Assembly: GCF_046244385.1 (NCBI RefSeq)
Contig: NZ_CP176366.1
Coordinates: forward strand, 2,108,001 to 2,172,000
DNA length: 64,000 bases
Reading direction: 5' to 3'
Origin: Methanospirillum stamsii
GTDB taxonomy: Archaea; Halobacteriota; Methanomicrobia; Methanomicrobiales; Methanospirillaceae
The position numbers and the translations under genes were made by a program. Below the pieces are notes generated by a model. The model saw only the letters and a list, made by a program, of their open reading frames with translations. It was not told the DNA's origin and made no database searches. Within the stretch, counting starts at the first letter, position 1. Each line of letters begins with the position of its first letter. This document shows positions 26,932 through 36,411 of the stretch, one piece after another.

Positions 26932-27696
26932 CTACCAGACCAGGTCATTATAGGAAGTATTCGAGGTATTAATCTGGTTGGGAGGACCAATTTGTGGTGG
27001 TTTAAAGGTTGGTACATCAAGAGTGGGCTTTTGAGATGATAGTGCAGGAGTTGAGTCGGAGGTTTGATCTGGTGAAAAATATTCCCGTGAGGCATATTGA
27101 AGCACTTCTGTTGAAGCCCATTTGATGTAGTTAATAAGCTGTTGAGGATTACTTGCATTCAGCAATGCAATTTCGTCAAATCCAATAAATCTTCGGAGTA
27201 CGTCTGTATCTGCATCTGCTCCAATTGCAATGGCTATCCTCACAGCCTTATTTCCCCAAGACTCCCCCATTAATGCTCGTAATCCTTTATCAAAATCATC
27301 AGTTGGATGACCATCAGATATGAGGACAATAACTGGTGGTAAAGCGCGCTTTGGCATTGGAGGTACCTTCAGTTCTTCTGCAATCGTTTTTAATGCCGCA
27401 CCCATGTCTGTCACTCCATCTGCAGATAGATCTGTCCATGAATATTGTTCAATCGGAATCAATGAGGAATTCATCCACTTTGCTCCACTACCAAAGGCGA
27501 GAGTTCTCGCAAATACCTGGGCATTAGGATTCTGGGTTGCAACATTTTTCATGAGGGGAAGAGCTTCACGAATAGCATAATTCAATTGTTCAATTTTCCC
27601 CCTACCTTTCATAGACGATGAAACATCACATACCCAATAAAAATGAAGTGGTCGCGTTGCTAGTTGACCGCCTGGCATATTGAGCTGATTAGACAT
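26932..27696 (-). CDS. TerY-like VWA-domain protein
   Basis: A 254-residue protein whose first 200 residues are a von Willebrand A domain. The metal-ion site is complete: DVSSSMKG near residue 24, VTDMGAAL near 95 and LISDGHPTDDF near 122. It resembles TerY, which in tellurite-resistance-type signalling loci occurs with a PP2C phosphatase and a kinase. The C-terminal 50 residues are Pro/Ser/Asn-rich and end in a tail without known motif. It is the first gene of the minus operon VWA-PP2C-PKD. Its partner could be the phosphatase, the kinase or a YGPP protein; the exact role is unknown. Confidence 0.85.
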   Translation of the reverse strand: MSNQLNMPGGQLATRPLHFYWVCDVSSSMKGRGKIEQLNYAIREALPLMKNVATQNPNAQVFARTLAFGSGAKWMNSSLIPIEQYSWTDLSADGVTDMGAALKTIAEELKVPPMPKRALPPVIVLISDGHPTDDFDKGLRALMGESWGNKAVRIAIAIGADADTDVLRRFIGFDEIALLNASNPQQLINYIKWASTEVLQYASREYFSPDQTSDSTPALSSQKPTLDVPTFKPPQIGPPNQINTSNTSYNDLVW

Positions 27697-28211
27697 ATAA
27701 TCAGATTTAGTAATTTATTAGAAATAAGTTGTGATTTATATCGTCTTTAGGCATATTGGGTATATTATACTTTAAATTTAAAAATAATGCTAAAATGTCA
27801 GATTTTATTATAATTGTCTTTACTCTTATGCACTTTTTTGTTGCCCTAATGAGGCATTTTTTTCCATGAAGTAAATATGTAATTGAAAAGAATTCTGTTA
27901 CTATTTTGCATAATTCTTATATTCGAGTAATTTTTGAATTTAATATTTGAGAAATTCATTTGGTAAAAAAGCCAGCCTGAAAAATTTTCGTCGGAGGTAG
28001 TTTTAATTTTTTTTAAATTTTCTTGATATATAGTTATAGATTTTTTAGATTTTTTTTACTCAGTTTTTTAGGTATTCAACACGATTATCTTAATGTATGG
28101 AGTCGTTGAAATTGAGTCAAAGTTTTCTTATGTCCCCTTCATTAACTTACAAAAAAATGATTAAATTACTAATACTGTTATACTCATTAGTTGTTGTAAA
28201 AGAGTAATATC
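27697..28211. promoter_or_regulatory. Divergent promoter region of the TerY-P triad
   Basis: These 515 AT-rich bases separate the VWA operon from the kinase gene and must hold both promoters. TA-rich stretches occur near 27745-27775 for the minus operon, and near 28150-28180 for the kinase. No RNA gene or repeat was recognised. Shared regulation is possible but unproven. Confidence 0.45.
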
Positions 28212-29549
28212 ATGACATATAATCAATGTTTTAACATTGGCGATATAATCACTTCGCAATCCGGAATTGCCCTTGTTATTAAAGAATATATAGGAGAGGG
28301 AGGACAAGGTCAGGTTTATGAAGTTGAATCAGGCAGGAAAAAATGGGCTCTTAAGTATTATACTAAAGGTAACTTTGCCACTCCCGGACATATGGAAAAT
28401 TTGAAGAATCTCATTGAGATTGGTTCACCGAATCAAACTTTTTTATGGCCAATTGATCTGGTTCAAAAACCCGGAGATTCTTCTTTTGGTTACATTATGC
28501 CATTACGACCTCAAAATTTTTCAAACCTTATTGATTATGTAAAAAGGAGAATAAATCCCACATTCTATTCTATCATTACAGCATCTTTCAATCTTGCAGA
28601 TAGTTTCTCTAAGTTACATGCTCAGGGATTATGTTATCGAGATATATCTTTGGGAAATGTATTTTTTGATTCAATTTCAGGAAACATTCTTATTTGTGAT
28701 AATGACAATATTTGCTATAATAATTCTCAAAACGGTTCAGGCATTGGAGGAACTGCAGGTTTTATTGCACCTGAGATTGTAATGGGAAAAACATTCCCAA
28801 ACCGTAATACTGATCTCTATTCACTATCTGTCCTTCTTTTTCATTTGCTATTTATCTCTCATCCATTAAATGGAATCAGAGAATCTCAAACTGAATGCTG
28901 GGATCCTGAAGTTGAAAAGAAAATCCATGGCTCTGAAGCATTATTCATTTTTGATCCTGATAATGATGCAAATCGACCGGACCCCGCAATCCATCAAAAT
29001 GCAATAATGTTCTGGAACCTCTATCCAAATTCAATAAAAAAGTATTTTATCAAGTCATTCACTGAAGGGCTTTTCAATCCTGAAAATGGACGTGTTAGGG
29101 AGAATGAATGGAAAAGCGCTTTGATTGAATTGCGTGACTCAATTTTTTATTGTTCACATTGTGGTAGTCAGGTTTTTTTTGATCCAGGTATGATTAAAAA
29201 TTCTTCAGCCTCTATGAAAAATTGCTGGCAGTGTAATACTCCTCTTAACATTCCTCCAAGAATCAAAATTGGAATGAATGGAGTTACCCTTCTAAATTCA
29301 GATACTTATCTCTATTTACATCATCTGAATCCAACCAGTTTTGATGTTACAACACCAATTGCCAAGGTTTCTAAGCATCCGAATTTAGAATTATATGGTC
29401 TTCAAAACCTTACTGAGCAAAATTGGATTGTATTATCTAAAGATGGAAAAACAGGGGATGTTCCACCACAAAAAAATGCACTTCTTCAAGATGGAGTTAT
29501 CATTGATTTTGGCTCCGTTAAAGGAGAAATTCGATTCGGTGAAAACTGA
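28212..29549 (+). CDS. Ser/Thr protein kinase with C-terminal zinc ribbon
   Basis: A 445-residue protein. Residues 20-310 are a eukaryote-type kinase: glycine loop GEGGQGQVYEVE (28-39), lysine in WALKYY (48), catalytic YRDISLGNVFF near 142, DND in place of DFG near 165, and GFIAPEIV near 187. A zinc ribbon follows (CSHCG ... CWQCNTPL, about 316-345), then a beta-rich C-terminal domain of 90 residues. Kinase, ribbon and tail together match the kinase of TerY-P triads. DND instead of DFG keeps the metal-binding aspartate, so activity is plausible. It has no membrane helix. It is divergent from the VWA-PP2C operon. Confidence 0.85.
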   Translation: MTYNQCFNIGDIITSQSGIALVIKEYIGEGGQGQVYEVESGRKKWALKYYTKGNFATPGHMENLKNLIEIGSPNQTFLWPIDLVQKPGDSSFGYIMPLRPQNFSNLIDYVKRRINPTFYSIITASFNLADSFSKLHAQGLCYRDISLGNVFFDSISGNILICDNDNICYNNSQNGSGIGGTAGFIAPEIVMGKTFPNRNTDLYSLSVLLFHLLFISHPLNGIRESQTECWDPEVEKKIHGSEALFIFDPDNDANRPDPAIHQNAIMFWNLYPNSIKKYFIKSFTEGLFNPENGRVRENEWKSALIELRDSIFYCSHCGSQVFFDPGMIKNSSASMKNCWQCNTPLNIPPRIKIGMNGVTLLNSDTYLYLHHLNPTSFDVTTPIAKVSKHPNLELYGLQNLTEQNWIVLSKDGKTGDVPPQKNALLQDGVIIDFGSVKGEIRFGEN

Positions 29550-29947
29550 AATAGTGAATTATTTCATTAATCGTTTTCCTTTTTTCTAACATTTTCCTAA
29601 AATTATTCAGTAAAAACGTAACAAATTTTTCTAGATAAAACTTAAAAACGGAAGTTTATCTGGTGAACTCTTCCTTATTTTTAATAATCGGAAAAGAAGG
29701 CTTATCTAAAAATTTCAGCAATGGCCTTCTAAAAATATGGATCAGATCTTTATTGCATTAGAGAGCGGATGGATAAATTCAGGGATGAAAAAAGGGCTGT
29801 AGAGATAGATAATGCCATCTTTACAAGAAACTAAATTCACTTCCAAAAAATAATTCTCCATTCTGTGTTGAATTAATTATTCTGGAATATCTTTCCCGGA
29901 AGATCTGAACAAAACTGGTCCGGTTCTTGAGATCAGATGTACTAATA
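29550..29947. other. Intergenic region, right edge of the island
   Basis: About 400 bases between the kinase stop and the convergent acetyltransferase gene. No gene, tRNA or clear repeat was seen. Base composition begins to rise to that of the housekeeping genes to the right. Confidence 0.45.
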
Positions 29948-30466
29948 CTATGATTGTTCTATTAAGGCACGATGAAAATCCCGATACATCGGAATTGAAT
30001 CTGATTGTTTTCTAATGGTCCGGGTAAACCCGTATTTTTCATAGAAACCAAAAGAACCCGGTTTCACATCAACGGTTAAAATCCTGCATCCAACATGGTG
30101 AGATAAATTAATCGCGGTTACCAGAATTTTAAGTAGCATGTTTTTACCAATATTCCTTTTCTTAAACCGATCATCAGTTGCAAGTCGCGCAATTTTTAGA
30201 GCAGGGTATCGTGAATATGGATATCCGCGAATTCCATCATCTTCCTGAATTCCACGAACTTCAATGCTATCCGAGATGAGGGTATAAAAACCCACCAATA
30301 TTTTATCCCAATACACCAGATGAGTCACTGATATCCGGTTTTTTTGACTGTCGAGTGCATCATATTTTAAAAAACCTTCAAGATCTTTCTCACAACAACT
30401 AAAACCGGAAAGATCATCATCAGATGAAAGAATCGAAAAGGTGAGTTCTTCTTTTGATATCTTCAT
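29948..30466 (-). CDS. GNAT acetyltransferase (toxin-like)
   Basis: A 172-residue GNAT-fold protein. The acetyl-CoA loop is RFKKRNIGKNMLLKIL (near 110) and the C-terminal FYEKYGFTRT closes the fold. The N-terminal FSCCEKDLEGFL and VTHLVYWDKILVGFYTL resemble the TacT-type toxins that acetylate aminoacyl-tRNA. A 49-residue gene overlaps its start in an ATGA arrangement, as in toxin-antitoxin pairs. Function as a toxin is inferred from architecture and pairing. Confidence 0.7.
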   Translation of the reverse strand: MKISKEELTFSILSSDDDLSGFSCCEKDLEGFLKYDALDSQKNRISVTHLVYWDKILVGFYTLISDSIEVRGIQEDDGIRGYPYSRYPALKIARLATDDRFKKRNIGKNMLLKILVTAINLSHHVGCRILTVDVKPGSFGFYEKYGFTRTIRKQSDSIPMYRDFHRALIEQS

Positions 30467-30612
30467 TTAAGATAGGAGTTTTTCGCCTCTTCATAGGCTT
30501 CCAACAGTAATTTCTTACCTTCAGGGGTATCTGTGGGATTACGTATGTACCTATGGAAGGTGAGTGCATCTTCACCATCAAGAATAAGTCCGAGTTCAAT
30601 TGGTTTAGCCAT
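30463..30612 (-). CDS. Small antitoxin-like protein (49 aa)
   Basis: An ATG at 30612-30610 opens a 49-codon frame containing KPIELGLILDGEDALTFHRY then RNPTDTPEGKKLLLEAYEEA. It is acidic, helical, and its stop overlaps the acetyltransferase start by 4 bases. The pattern of a short upstream gene before a GNAT enzyme fits an antitoxin. It does not look like a ribbon-helix-helix DUF1778 antitoxin, so the family is uncertain. Confidence 0.6.
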   Translation of the reverse strand: MAKPIELGLILDGEDALTFHRYIRNPTDTPEGKKLLLEAYEEAKNSYLK

Positions 30613-30777
30613 ATATACTTAAGACATATTGAAAATGAAATACGATAATAGTATCACAAAAGTACTTTGTCTTTGATGAATGGCTCTTCTGTGAAAAAAT
30701 GAACTCATTGTAATCTTGAATGCCTTATACAATGGGCAATTTACCTGTGAAAAGAAGTTTTATTTAGCCTTTTCATT

Positions 30778-31134
30778 CTAAATAAATTCATGTTTTTCAA
30801 GTTCCTGCCAGGCGATCATGGCAACCGTTGTACTATTACTGACAGCAGCTCCGATACTCTTCATTGCCTGATCATAATCATTACTCTCAACAAGACTGAT
30901 AGCCTGGTTCAGGTTGTCGATTGACTTTTGAAATTCCTGATTATTAGTTGCCCGGAGAGCAAACTGAAGTTCTATCCGGACTGATTCAAGGCACTGAAGG
31001 ACGATCTTTTTTCCGCCGGTGCGTTCAGCATCTTTGAGACCTGAAAGCACCGTTACCAGTTGTGAAGCGATGATTAATTCAGATTTAGCCCGTTCACCAT
31101 ACTGGTATGCAGAAACGGCACCTTTTTTGTCCAT
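30778..31134 (-). CDS. Conserved hypothetical helical protein
   Basis: A 118-residue all-helical soluble protein (KKGAVSAYQYGERAKSELII, LQCLESVRIELQFALRATN, SIDNLNQAISLVESNDYDQA). I do not recognise a family. It has no signal peptide, metal site or membrane segment. Heptad-like spacing suggests a coiled or four-helix bundle. It stands alone between the toxin-like pair and the RGG-rich gene. Confidence 0.6.
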   Translation of the reverse strand: MDKKGAVSAYQYGERAKSELIIASQLVTVLSGLKDAERTGGKKIVLQCLESVRIELQFALRATNNQEFQKSIDNLNQAISLVESNDYDQAMKSIGAAVSNSTTVAMIAWQELEKHEFI

Positions 31135-31320
31135 AATACATACTGACCATAAGAGTAAAAGTTACTGGTCTTTTTGTCTGTAAGAGGTATTATTCCAGAA
31201 AAGTATCCTCATGCCGCATTTCATGGCAATGCCCTGTTCTCTCCGGTTACCCCTGAAATTATCCTATACCTATCATCGTGCGGGATAATAACCGGGGAAA
31301 AAAGAGAGACGGGTATTAGG

Positions 31321-31647
31321 TTATTTCGAGCGCTGTTTCGGGCCAAGCATGGAAACTTTCGGACGTCCCATTCTTCTCCGGGCAGCCATGACCCGAAGTG
31401 GCTGAGCCTGTCCTGCTCCCTTTCCGCCGCGGCCACCGCGGCCGCCTCTGCTTCCGCCACGCATATCGCCACGACCGCCTCTGCCGCCACGTCCTGCTGC
31501 TCGTTCCATTCTCTTTATAGTTGTCTGTGCTTTGAATCGCTGGTTAGGACCCGGCTTCTTTGCCGTGGACTCCTTCTTTGGAACAAGGCGAATCTGTCCC
31601 TTGCTTCCCTTTACCTGCATCCATTCCGTGGTTCCTGTCTTGCCCAT
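31321..31647 (-). CDS. Small basic RGG-repeat protein (DUF5350-like)
   Basis: A 108-residue, strongly basic protein. It begins MGKTGTTEWMQVKGSKGQIR and has KPGPNQRFKAQTTIKRMERA, matching the methanogen DUF5350 pattern as I remember it. The middle is an RGG/GGR run (residues 51-77) like those of RNA-binding proteins, followed by an arginine-rich tail. RNA binding is likely but untested. GC content jumps in the RGG part, as expected from Gly/Arg codons. Plus-strand and other-frame reading over the same bases is an artefact of that composition. Confidence 0.75.
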   Translation of the reverse strand: MGKTGTTEWMQVKGSKGQIRLVPKKESTAKKPGPNQRFKAQTTIKRMERAAGRGGRGGRGDMRGGSRGGRGGRGGKGAGQAQPLRVMAARRRMGRPKVSMLGPKQRSK

Positions 31648-31720
31648 AATTGCACCTCGCGAATGCCTGTACTATTGCCTGTTATCATCAATTAAAGATT
31701 GCCTAATATTCATCAAACTT

Positions 31721-33565
31721 TCAGGGTGTATTGAGAACCTGGGATATGGCCTCGCGGAGTATCTGGTTTACAATCTTTCCATCTACAGATCCCCGCACTT
31801 CTTTCATCACAATGCCCATTACCGGGCCTGTTGCTGCATTTCCGCGCTCTTTGATGAAGTCAGATCGTTCAGTAACAATACGCCTGATGATGGCTGCAAG
31901 TTCATCTTCAGAAACTTTTGGAGCTGCAATTGCACAGGCTTCATCCGGAGACTTCCCTTCGGAGAGCGCTTTGAGGATTGGGGAGAGTGCTTCCTTTGCA
32001 ACATCTCCGGATTGAATGGACTGAAGAATTTTCCCGATATCCTCATCATCAATCCGGCTTACCTGTGCACCTTCACGGCTGAGTTCACGAAGTGTAGAGT
32101 TAAAGGCACGTTCTGCAAGGGCCGGTTTTATCCCTGCAGCAATTGCCTCTTCAAAGGCACTTCTCCGTTCTGAATACGCCATCTGCCTGGCAACTTCCTT
32201 TGTAAGACCATAGTCTTTCAGATACCGGGAGATGGTGTCATCAATCATCTCCGGAACTTCGAGGGCTTCGAACCGTTCTCTGGTAACTCTGACCTGGAAG
32301 ACATCGGTCTCCGGATACATCCTGGCAGCTCCCGGAAGCGGTCGCATATAAGCAGTTGACCCACCTTCGAGCATCTTTCTGGTCTCTTTTGCCACTCCTT
32401 CAAAAGCCATCTCTGCCCTTCTGATGATCTGTTTCATTGCACACTGACACCGCTGCGGTTTGTCTGCAACAATGATGACACAATCCTGTTCCTCAGCAGA
32501 GAGTGCAGCCTTTAGTTTTGCAACTTCTTCTTCGGTGACTCCGTAAGCCGGAAGTTCATCGGTATGGAAAAGCCCGCCAACTCCGCACTTCTTGGCATAA
32601 TCAGACATCTCACTCCCAAGTCTGCGTCCGGGCTGAATTTCACGGCCGACAAGTCCGGCAAATCCGTTCAGTTTGATGCCCAGGATCATCGGGGCTTTTT
32701 TAAGGACTCTGCTGCCACATTCGGCAAAGAGAGCTGTCACATCAACCGGAGTCTTCTCTATTGAGGCTCCCCGTCTTTTAAGTTCTTCCCTGATTTCGAG
32801 GAGAGCGACCTGACGCTGCACCTCTCTCCTGACGACTTCAGCGATGAGGTCAAGTTCCTGCACTCCCTTTATCTCAACCCGTGCTCCTTCACGGATGGAG
32901 ATATTGATGTCCTGCCTGATAGTTCCAAGCCCGCGTTTGACCCTTCCGGTTGACCGGAGGATCATCCCTATCTGTGCTGCGGTCTCCTGGACTGCTTCCG
33001 GAGTATGCATACAGGGACTGGTGGTGATCTCAATGAGCGGGATTCCAAGACGGTCCAGTGAGAAGAAGGTATCTTCAATCCGTTGTGCTGCTTCTTCTTC
33101 CAGACAGACGGTCTCTATCTCCGCTCCTCCGGGAAGTGTTCCGTTCATTGCGACAAGAGCAGTACGCTGAAAACCGCTGGTGTTAGACCCGTCGATAACA
33201 AGTTTTCTCATCGTATGGATCTCAGGGACCGGTGTCATACCGCAGACCTTTGCTATTGTCAGGACGATGTCAAGGGCCTCATTATTGAGCGGGGCCGGAG
33301 GTTCCTCATCATTCTCCACAAGACAGGTGGTATCATAAGTCAGGTACCGAAATTGTCTGACCTGCATCATCTCTTCTTCAGCAGCCCGGTCAAGTTCACC
33401 CATCTCACTTTTTGTTGCCCGGAGGTACCGGAAAAACTCCCCGGTTGAATCTTCAGTCTCCCGGATCGTGGTCGGACACCGGCAGAACAGTTTCTCTTTT
33501 GTATTCAGCTGCTGGTGGATCTCAATACCGGCGATAAGCCCGAGAGCCTGATAATCGTCACTCAT
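31721..33565 (-). CDS. gatE: Glu-tRNA(Gln) amidotransferase subunit E
   Basis: A 614-residue protein of full length for GatE. The N-terminal kinase-like domain starts with LGLIAGIEIHQQLNTKEKLF and holds TLPGGAEIETVCLEEEAA and ISIREGARVEIKGVQEL. A central AspRS-like insert (RFEALEVPEMIDD region) and C-terminal YqeY/tail domain follow (LREAISQVL at the end). With GatD it makes Gln-tRNA in archaea by activating and amidating Glu-tRNA(Gln). Its ATG overlaps the gatD stop by 4 bases, and gatD overlaps argH by 4, so the three are co-transcribed. Confidence 0.95.
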   Translation of the reverse strand: MSDDYQALGLIAGIEIHQQLNTKEKLFCRCPTTIRETEDSTGEFFRYLRATKSEMGELDRAAEEEMMQVRQFRYLTYDTTCLVENDEEPPAPLNNEALDIVLTIAKVCGMTPVPEIHTMRKLVIDGSNTSGFQRTALVAMNGTLPGGAEIETVCLEEEAAQRIEDTFFSLDRLGIPLIEITTSPCMHTPEAVQETAAQIGMILRSTGRVKRGLGTIRQDINISIREGARVEIKGVQELDLIAEVVRREVQRQVALLEIREELKRRGASIEKTPVDVTALFAECGSRVLKKAPMILGIKLNGFAGLVGREIQPGRRLGSEMSDYAKKCGVGGLFHTDELPAYGVTEEEVAKLKAALSAEEQDCVIIVADKPQRCQCAMKQIIRRAEMAFEGVAKETRKMLEGGSTAYMRPLPGAARMYPETDVFQVRVTRERFEALEVPEMIDDTISRYLKDYGLTKEVARQMAYSERRSAFEEAIAAGIKPALAERAFNSTLRELSREGAQVSRIDDEDIGKILQSIQSGDVAKEALSPILKALSEGKSPDEACAIAAPKVSEDELAAIIRRIVTERSDFIKERGNAATGPVMGIVMKEVRGSVDGKIVNQILREAISQVLNTP

Positions 33566-34794
33566 ACCCGTGACCTCCGTGTCATCTCGCCAGCGAGATC
33601 CTGTTTCATCAGTTCCCTCGCTTCATCCGGATTTTTGCTGTTTCCAAGTACCCACATAAGTTTCACAAGAGCAACCTCCGGAAGCATGTCTTCTCCCTCA
33701 ATGACTCCTGCACCAAGGAGATCTCTTCCGGTATCATACACCCGGTCACAGACCCTTCCGTTCAGGCACTGGGATGTCATTACAAACACGGTTCCTGCTG
33801 CATGCATCTCCTTGATCCGGGCAATGAAGTCAGTACCCGAGTGCCCAAGACCGGTTCCGGCAAGGATAATTCCCTTGTAGCCGTTCCATGCCGAAAGAGT
33901 GTCCGGGGACATGCCCGGATAATACCAGACAATACCACACTTTTCTTCGAGCTTCTCCTTCAGGAAAAGTTCCGTAGCACCTCTCCTGACAGCCCCTGAA
34001 TTGAGAGTAACTTCAAGAGCGGGGTACGAAACAGTTCCGAGAGTTTCAGTTCCAATGGTCTGAAATGCATCACGCCGTGATGTATGCATCTTCCTGACCC
34101 TGGTTCCCCGGTGAATGGCACAGAAATCATCGCTTGTTGATCCGTGCATGACAACAACAACCTCGCCAAGAGTGGAAAGGGCTGCTCCGGCTGCACACAT
34201 CCCGTTCATGACATTATCACTGCTTGGCCGGTCAGCAGATCGCTGGGATCCGACAAAGACCACAGGCACCGGGGTCTTGAGCATAAAACTGACCGCAGCC
34301 GCACTATATGCCATCGTATCAGTTCCGTGTGTCACAATAATTCCCTGTGCTCCTGCTTTTATTTCATCATGAATTGCCCGTGCAAGCTGCTGCCAGATGG
34401 CAGGAGTCATATTTTCTGAAAGGATATTACAGAGCTGGACTGCCCTGAACTGAGCAATGGTTGCAAGGCCGGGAATAGCATTCAGGATATCAGATGCCCG
34501 AAACTGGCTGGTTACTGCCCCGGTCCGGTAATCTATCTTACTTGCGATGGTCCCACCGGTTGAAACGATTGATATCAGGGGAAGGTCACTCTTCTGACGT
34601 ATTTCGGTGATCTGTGGTTCGGCCATCTCTGATGATCCGGTCTTTGTCAGTGCATCCTGCGGTACTCCGATATTGTATCCTGATGTCAGTTTTACGGTTG
34701 CCATCCCTTCACGGGTAGCAATGTAGGTGCCTTCGCAGGTACATCCCTTCAGGGTGCATCTGACGATATCTCCTGTTTCCAGTTTTTCATTCAT
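33562..34794 (-). CDS. gatD: Glu-tRNA(Gln) amidotransferase subunit D
   Basis: A 410-residue asparaginase-like subunit that releases ammonia from an amide donor for GatE. After an N-terminal beta domain (GDIVRCTLKGCTCEGTYI) the active-site motifs are VSTGGTIASKIDYRTGAV near residue 80 and VTHGTDTMAYSAAAVSF near 155, both carrying the catalytic threonines. Length is usual. It lies between argH and gatE with 4-bp overlaps on both sides. Confidence 0.95.
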   Translation of the reverse strand: MNEKLETGDIVRCTLKGCTCEGTYIATREGMATVKLTSGYNIGVPQDALTKTGSSEMAEPQITEIRQKSDLPLISIVSTGGTIASKIDYRTGAVTSQFRASDILNAIPGLATIAQFRAVQLCNILSENMTPAIWQQLARAIHDEIKAGAQGIIVTHGTDTMAYSAAAVSFMLKTPVPVVFVGSQRSADRPSSDNVMNGMCAAGAALSTLGEVVVVMHGSTSDDFCAIHRGTRVRKMHTSRRDAFQTIGTETLGTVSYPALEVTLNSGAVRRGATELFLKEKLEEKCGIVWYYPGMSPDTLSAWNGYKGIILAGTGLGHSGTDFIARIKEMHAAGTVFVMTSQCLNGRVCDRVYDTGRDLLGAGVIEGEDMLPEVALVKLMWVLGNSKNPDEARELMKQDLAGEMTRRSRV

Positions 34795-36272
34795 AATTGT
34801 GCGATTCTCCGTGCCTGTGTGATTAATTCCTGAATTGATTCTGTAATCTTTGTTCTCTTATCCAAAACCAGTTCCCTGTCCTGTGCAAGTACTTCTCTTC
34901 TGTCCTGAAGTGAAGAACTGACCATCTCCGGAGCAGGTCCTCCGGGAAGATTCCGGACTGAAAGGGATCTTGTCACCGAAAGAGCGGATGTTATTTTTTC
35001 CTGGGTAAGGCCGAGTGAAGAGAGTCTTTCTCCATGGAATTCTTCTGCTGCCCTGTCAAGAGTTGCAAGGTCCAGTGCCCCTTCTTTTACCGCTCTTCCC
35101 ACGATATGGTGAGCAGTTCTGAAAGGAATATTATACTCCCTTACCAGGGTGTCAGCCAGTTCAGTTGTGGTGCTTCCACCCTTTCCCGCTTCCTCTTCCA
35201 TACGGCTGAGGTTAAATTCTGCCGTTGCAATCATCCCGGCCAGGAGATCCAGGTCTCTTCTCACGTCAATGATTCCCCGCCAGAGGTGGGGGTTAAGGTC
35301 CTGCATATCCCGGTTGTATGCCATGGGCAGTCCTTTCATGATAGTGACTGCTGATACAAAACTCCCAAGAAGTGTCCCGGATCGTGATCTTAAAATCTCT
35401 GCAACGTCCGGGTTTTTCTTCTGTGGCATAATGGAACTCGTGGAGCAGTACCGGTCATCAAGGGTGACAAACCTGACAAATGACGAACTCCAGATGATCA
35501 ATTCTTCGCAAAACCGGGAAACATGTGTTATGAGCATCGTGTCGCAGGCAAGTACTTCCTCGGCAAAATCCCGCGACGCAACTGCATCCATGGAGTTGCC
35601 CATGTATCCGTTAAAGCCTAAGAGTGCAGCAGTAAATTCCCTGTCCAGCGGATAGCCGGTTGATGCAAGTGCTGCAGATCCAAGAGGAGAATAATTCACC
35701 CGGAAAAGGGCCTCTATGAGCCGGTCAAAGTCCCGTGCAAAGATCTGCTCATACGCAAGCAGATGGTGGGCCAGGGTAACCGGCTGTGCATGCTGCAGAT
35801 GAGTAAATCCGGGCATCACAGATGTTACATTCTCTGATGCAACGTTAAGCAGCACTTCCCGAAGTCGTGCAAGTGCCTCAAGCTGGTCAAGAACAGTATC
35901 CCTTGTCCGGATACGAAGACAGGTGGCAACCTCGTCATTGCGTGACCGGCCGATGTGCAGTCTGCCTCCTGCATCCCCTCCGGTCTTTCGTGTCAGGATG
36001 GTTTCAATTCCTGCATGAATATCCTCAAAAGAAGGATCATATGCATCGGCAGGGACTCCGGATTCGTACATCATAAGAAGTTCCCGCATCAGGGTTTTAG
36101 CATGTACCTCACTTACGACCTTCTGTCTGGTCAGCATCAAAAGATGCGCCATATCGACCAGAACATCTGAAGAAGCAATATTCCTGTCCGCCTCCATGGA
36201 AGAGAGGAGTGATTCGATATCTTCAGTTCTCTTCCCGGAGAGCCGTGCCTTTCTGACGACATCTCTGGTCAT
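34791..36272 (-). CDS. argH: Argininosuccinate lyase
   Basis: Fumarase-superfamily enzyme that splits argininosuccinate into arginine and fumarate, the last step of arginine synthesis. Visible motifs: GGRLHIGRSRNDEVATCLRI near residue 85, GFTHLQHAQPVTLAHH near 140, and the signature SSIMPQKKNPDVAE near 265. The frame is open to 36329; I chose ATG 36272 (MTRDVVRKARLSG) because family proteins begin about there. ATG 36302, preceded by ggtggg, is a real alternative. Fumarate released here can feed the fumarase 3 kb away. Confidence 0.93.
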   Translation of the reverse strand: MTRDVVRKARLSGKRTEDIESLLSSMEADRNIASSDVLVDMAHLLMLTRQKVVSEVHAKTLMRELLMMYESGVPADAYDPSFEDIHAGIETILTRKTGGDAGGRLHIGRSRNDEVATCLRIRTRDTVLDQLEALARLREVLLNVASENVTSVMPGFTHLQHAQPVTLAHHLLAYEQIFARDFDRLIEALFRVNYSPLGSAALASTGYPLDREFTAALLGFNGYMGNSMDAVASRDFAEEVLACDTMLITHVSRFCEELIIWSSSFVRFVTLDDRYCSTSSIMPQKKNPDVAEILRSRSGTLLGSFVSAVTIMKGLPMAYNRDMQDLNPHLWRGIIDVRRDLDLLAGMIATAEFNLSRMEEEAGKGGSTTTELADTLVREYNIPFRTAHHIVGRAVKEGALDLATLDRAAEEFHGERLSSLGLTQEKITSALSVTRSLSVRNLPGGPAPEMVSSSLQDRREVLAQDRELVLDKRTKITESIQELITQARRIAQL

Positions 36273-36411
36273 AATCCCGTACTTCTTTCTTCTGAGGATC
36301 ATTAATGCCCACCGGAGTAATGCCGGCATCCGAAGAACTCATTGATATGATTTCGTCCGATTACGATTATACAAAAAGGGCACAAAAATCAGAAAAAATG
36401 CCCTTAAAGGA

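Noticed and set aside
31174..31695. Plus-strand 173-codon open frame
   Set aside because: It is antisense to the RGG-rich gene; its Ala/Ser-rich content mirrors the Gly/Arg codons on the other strand.
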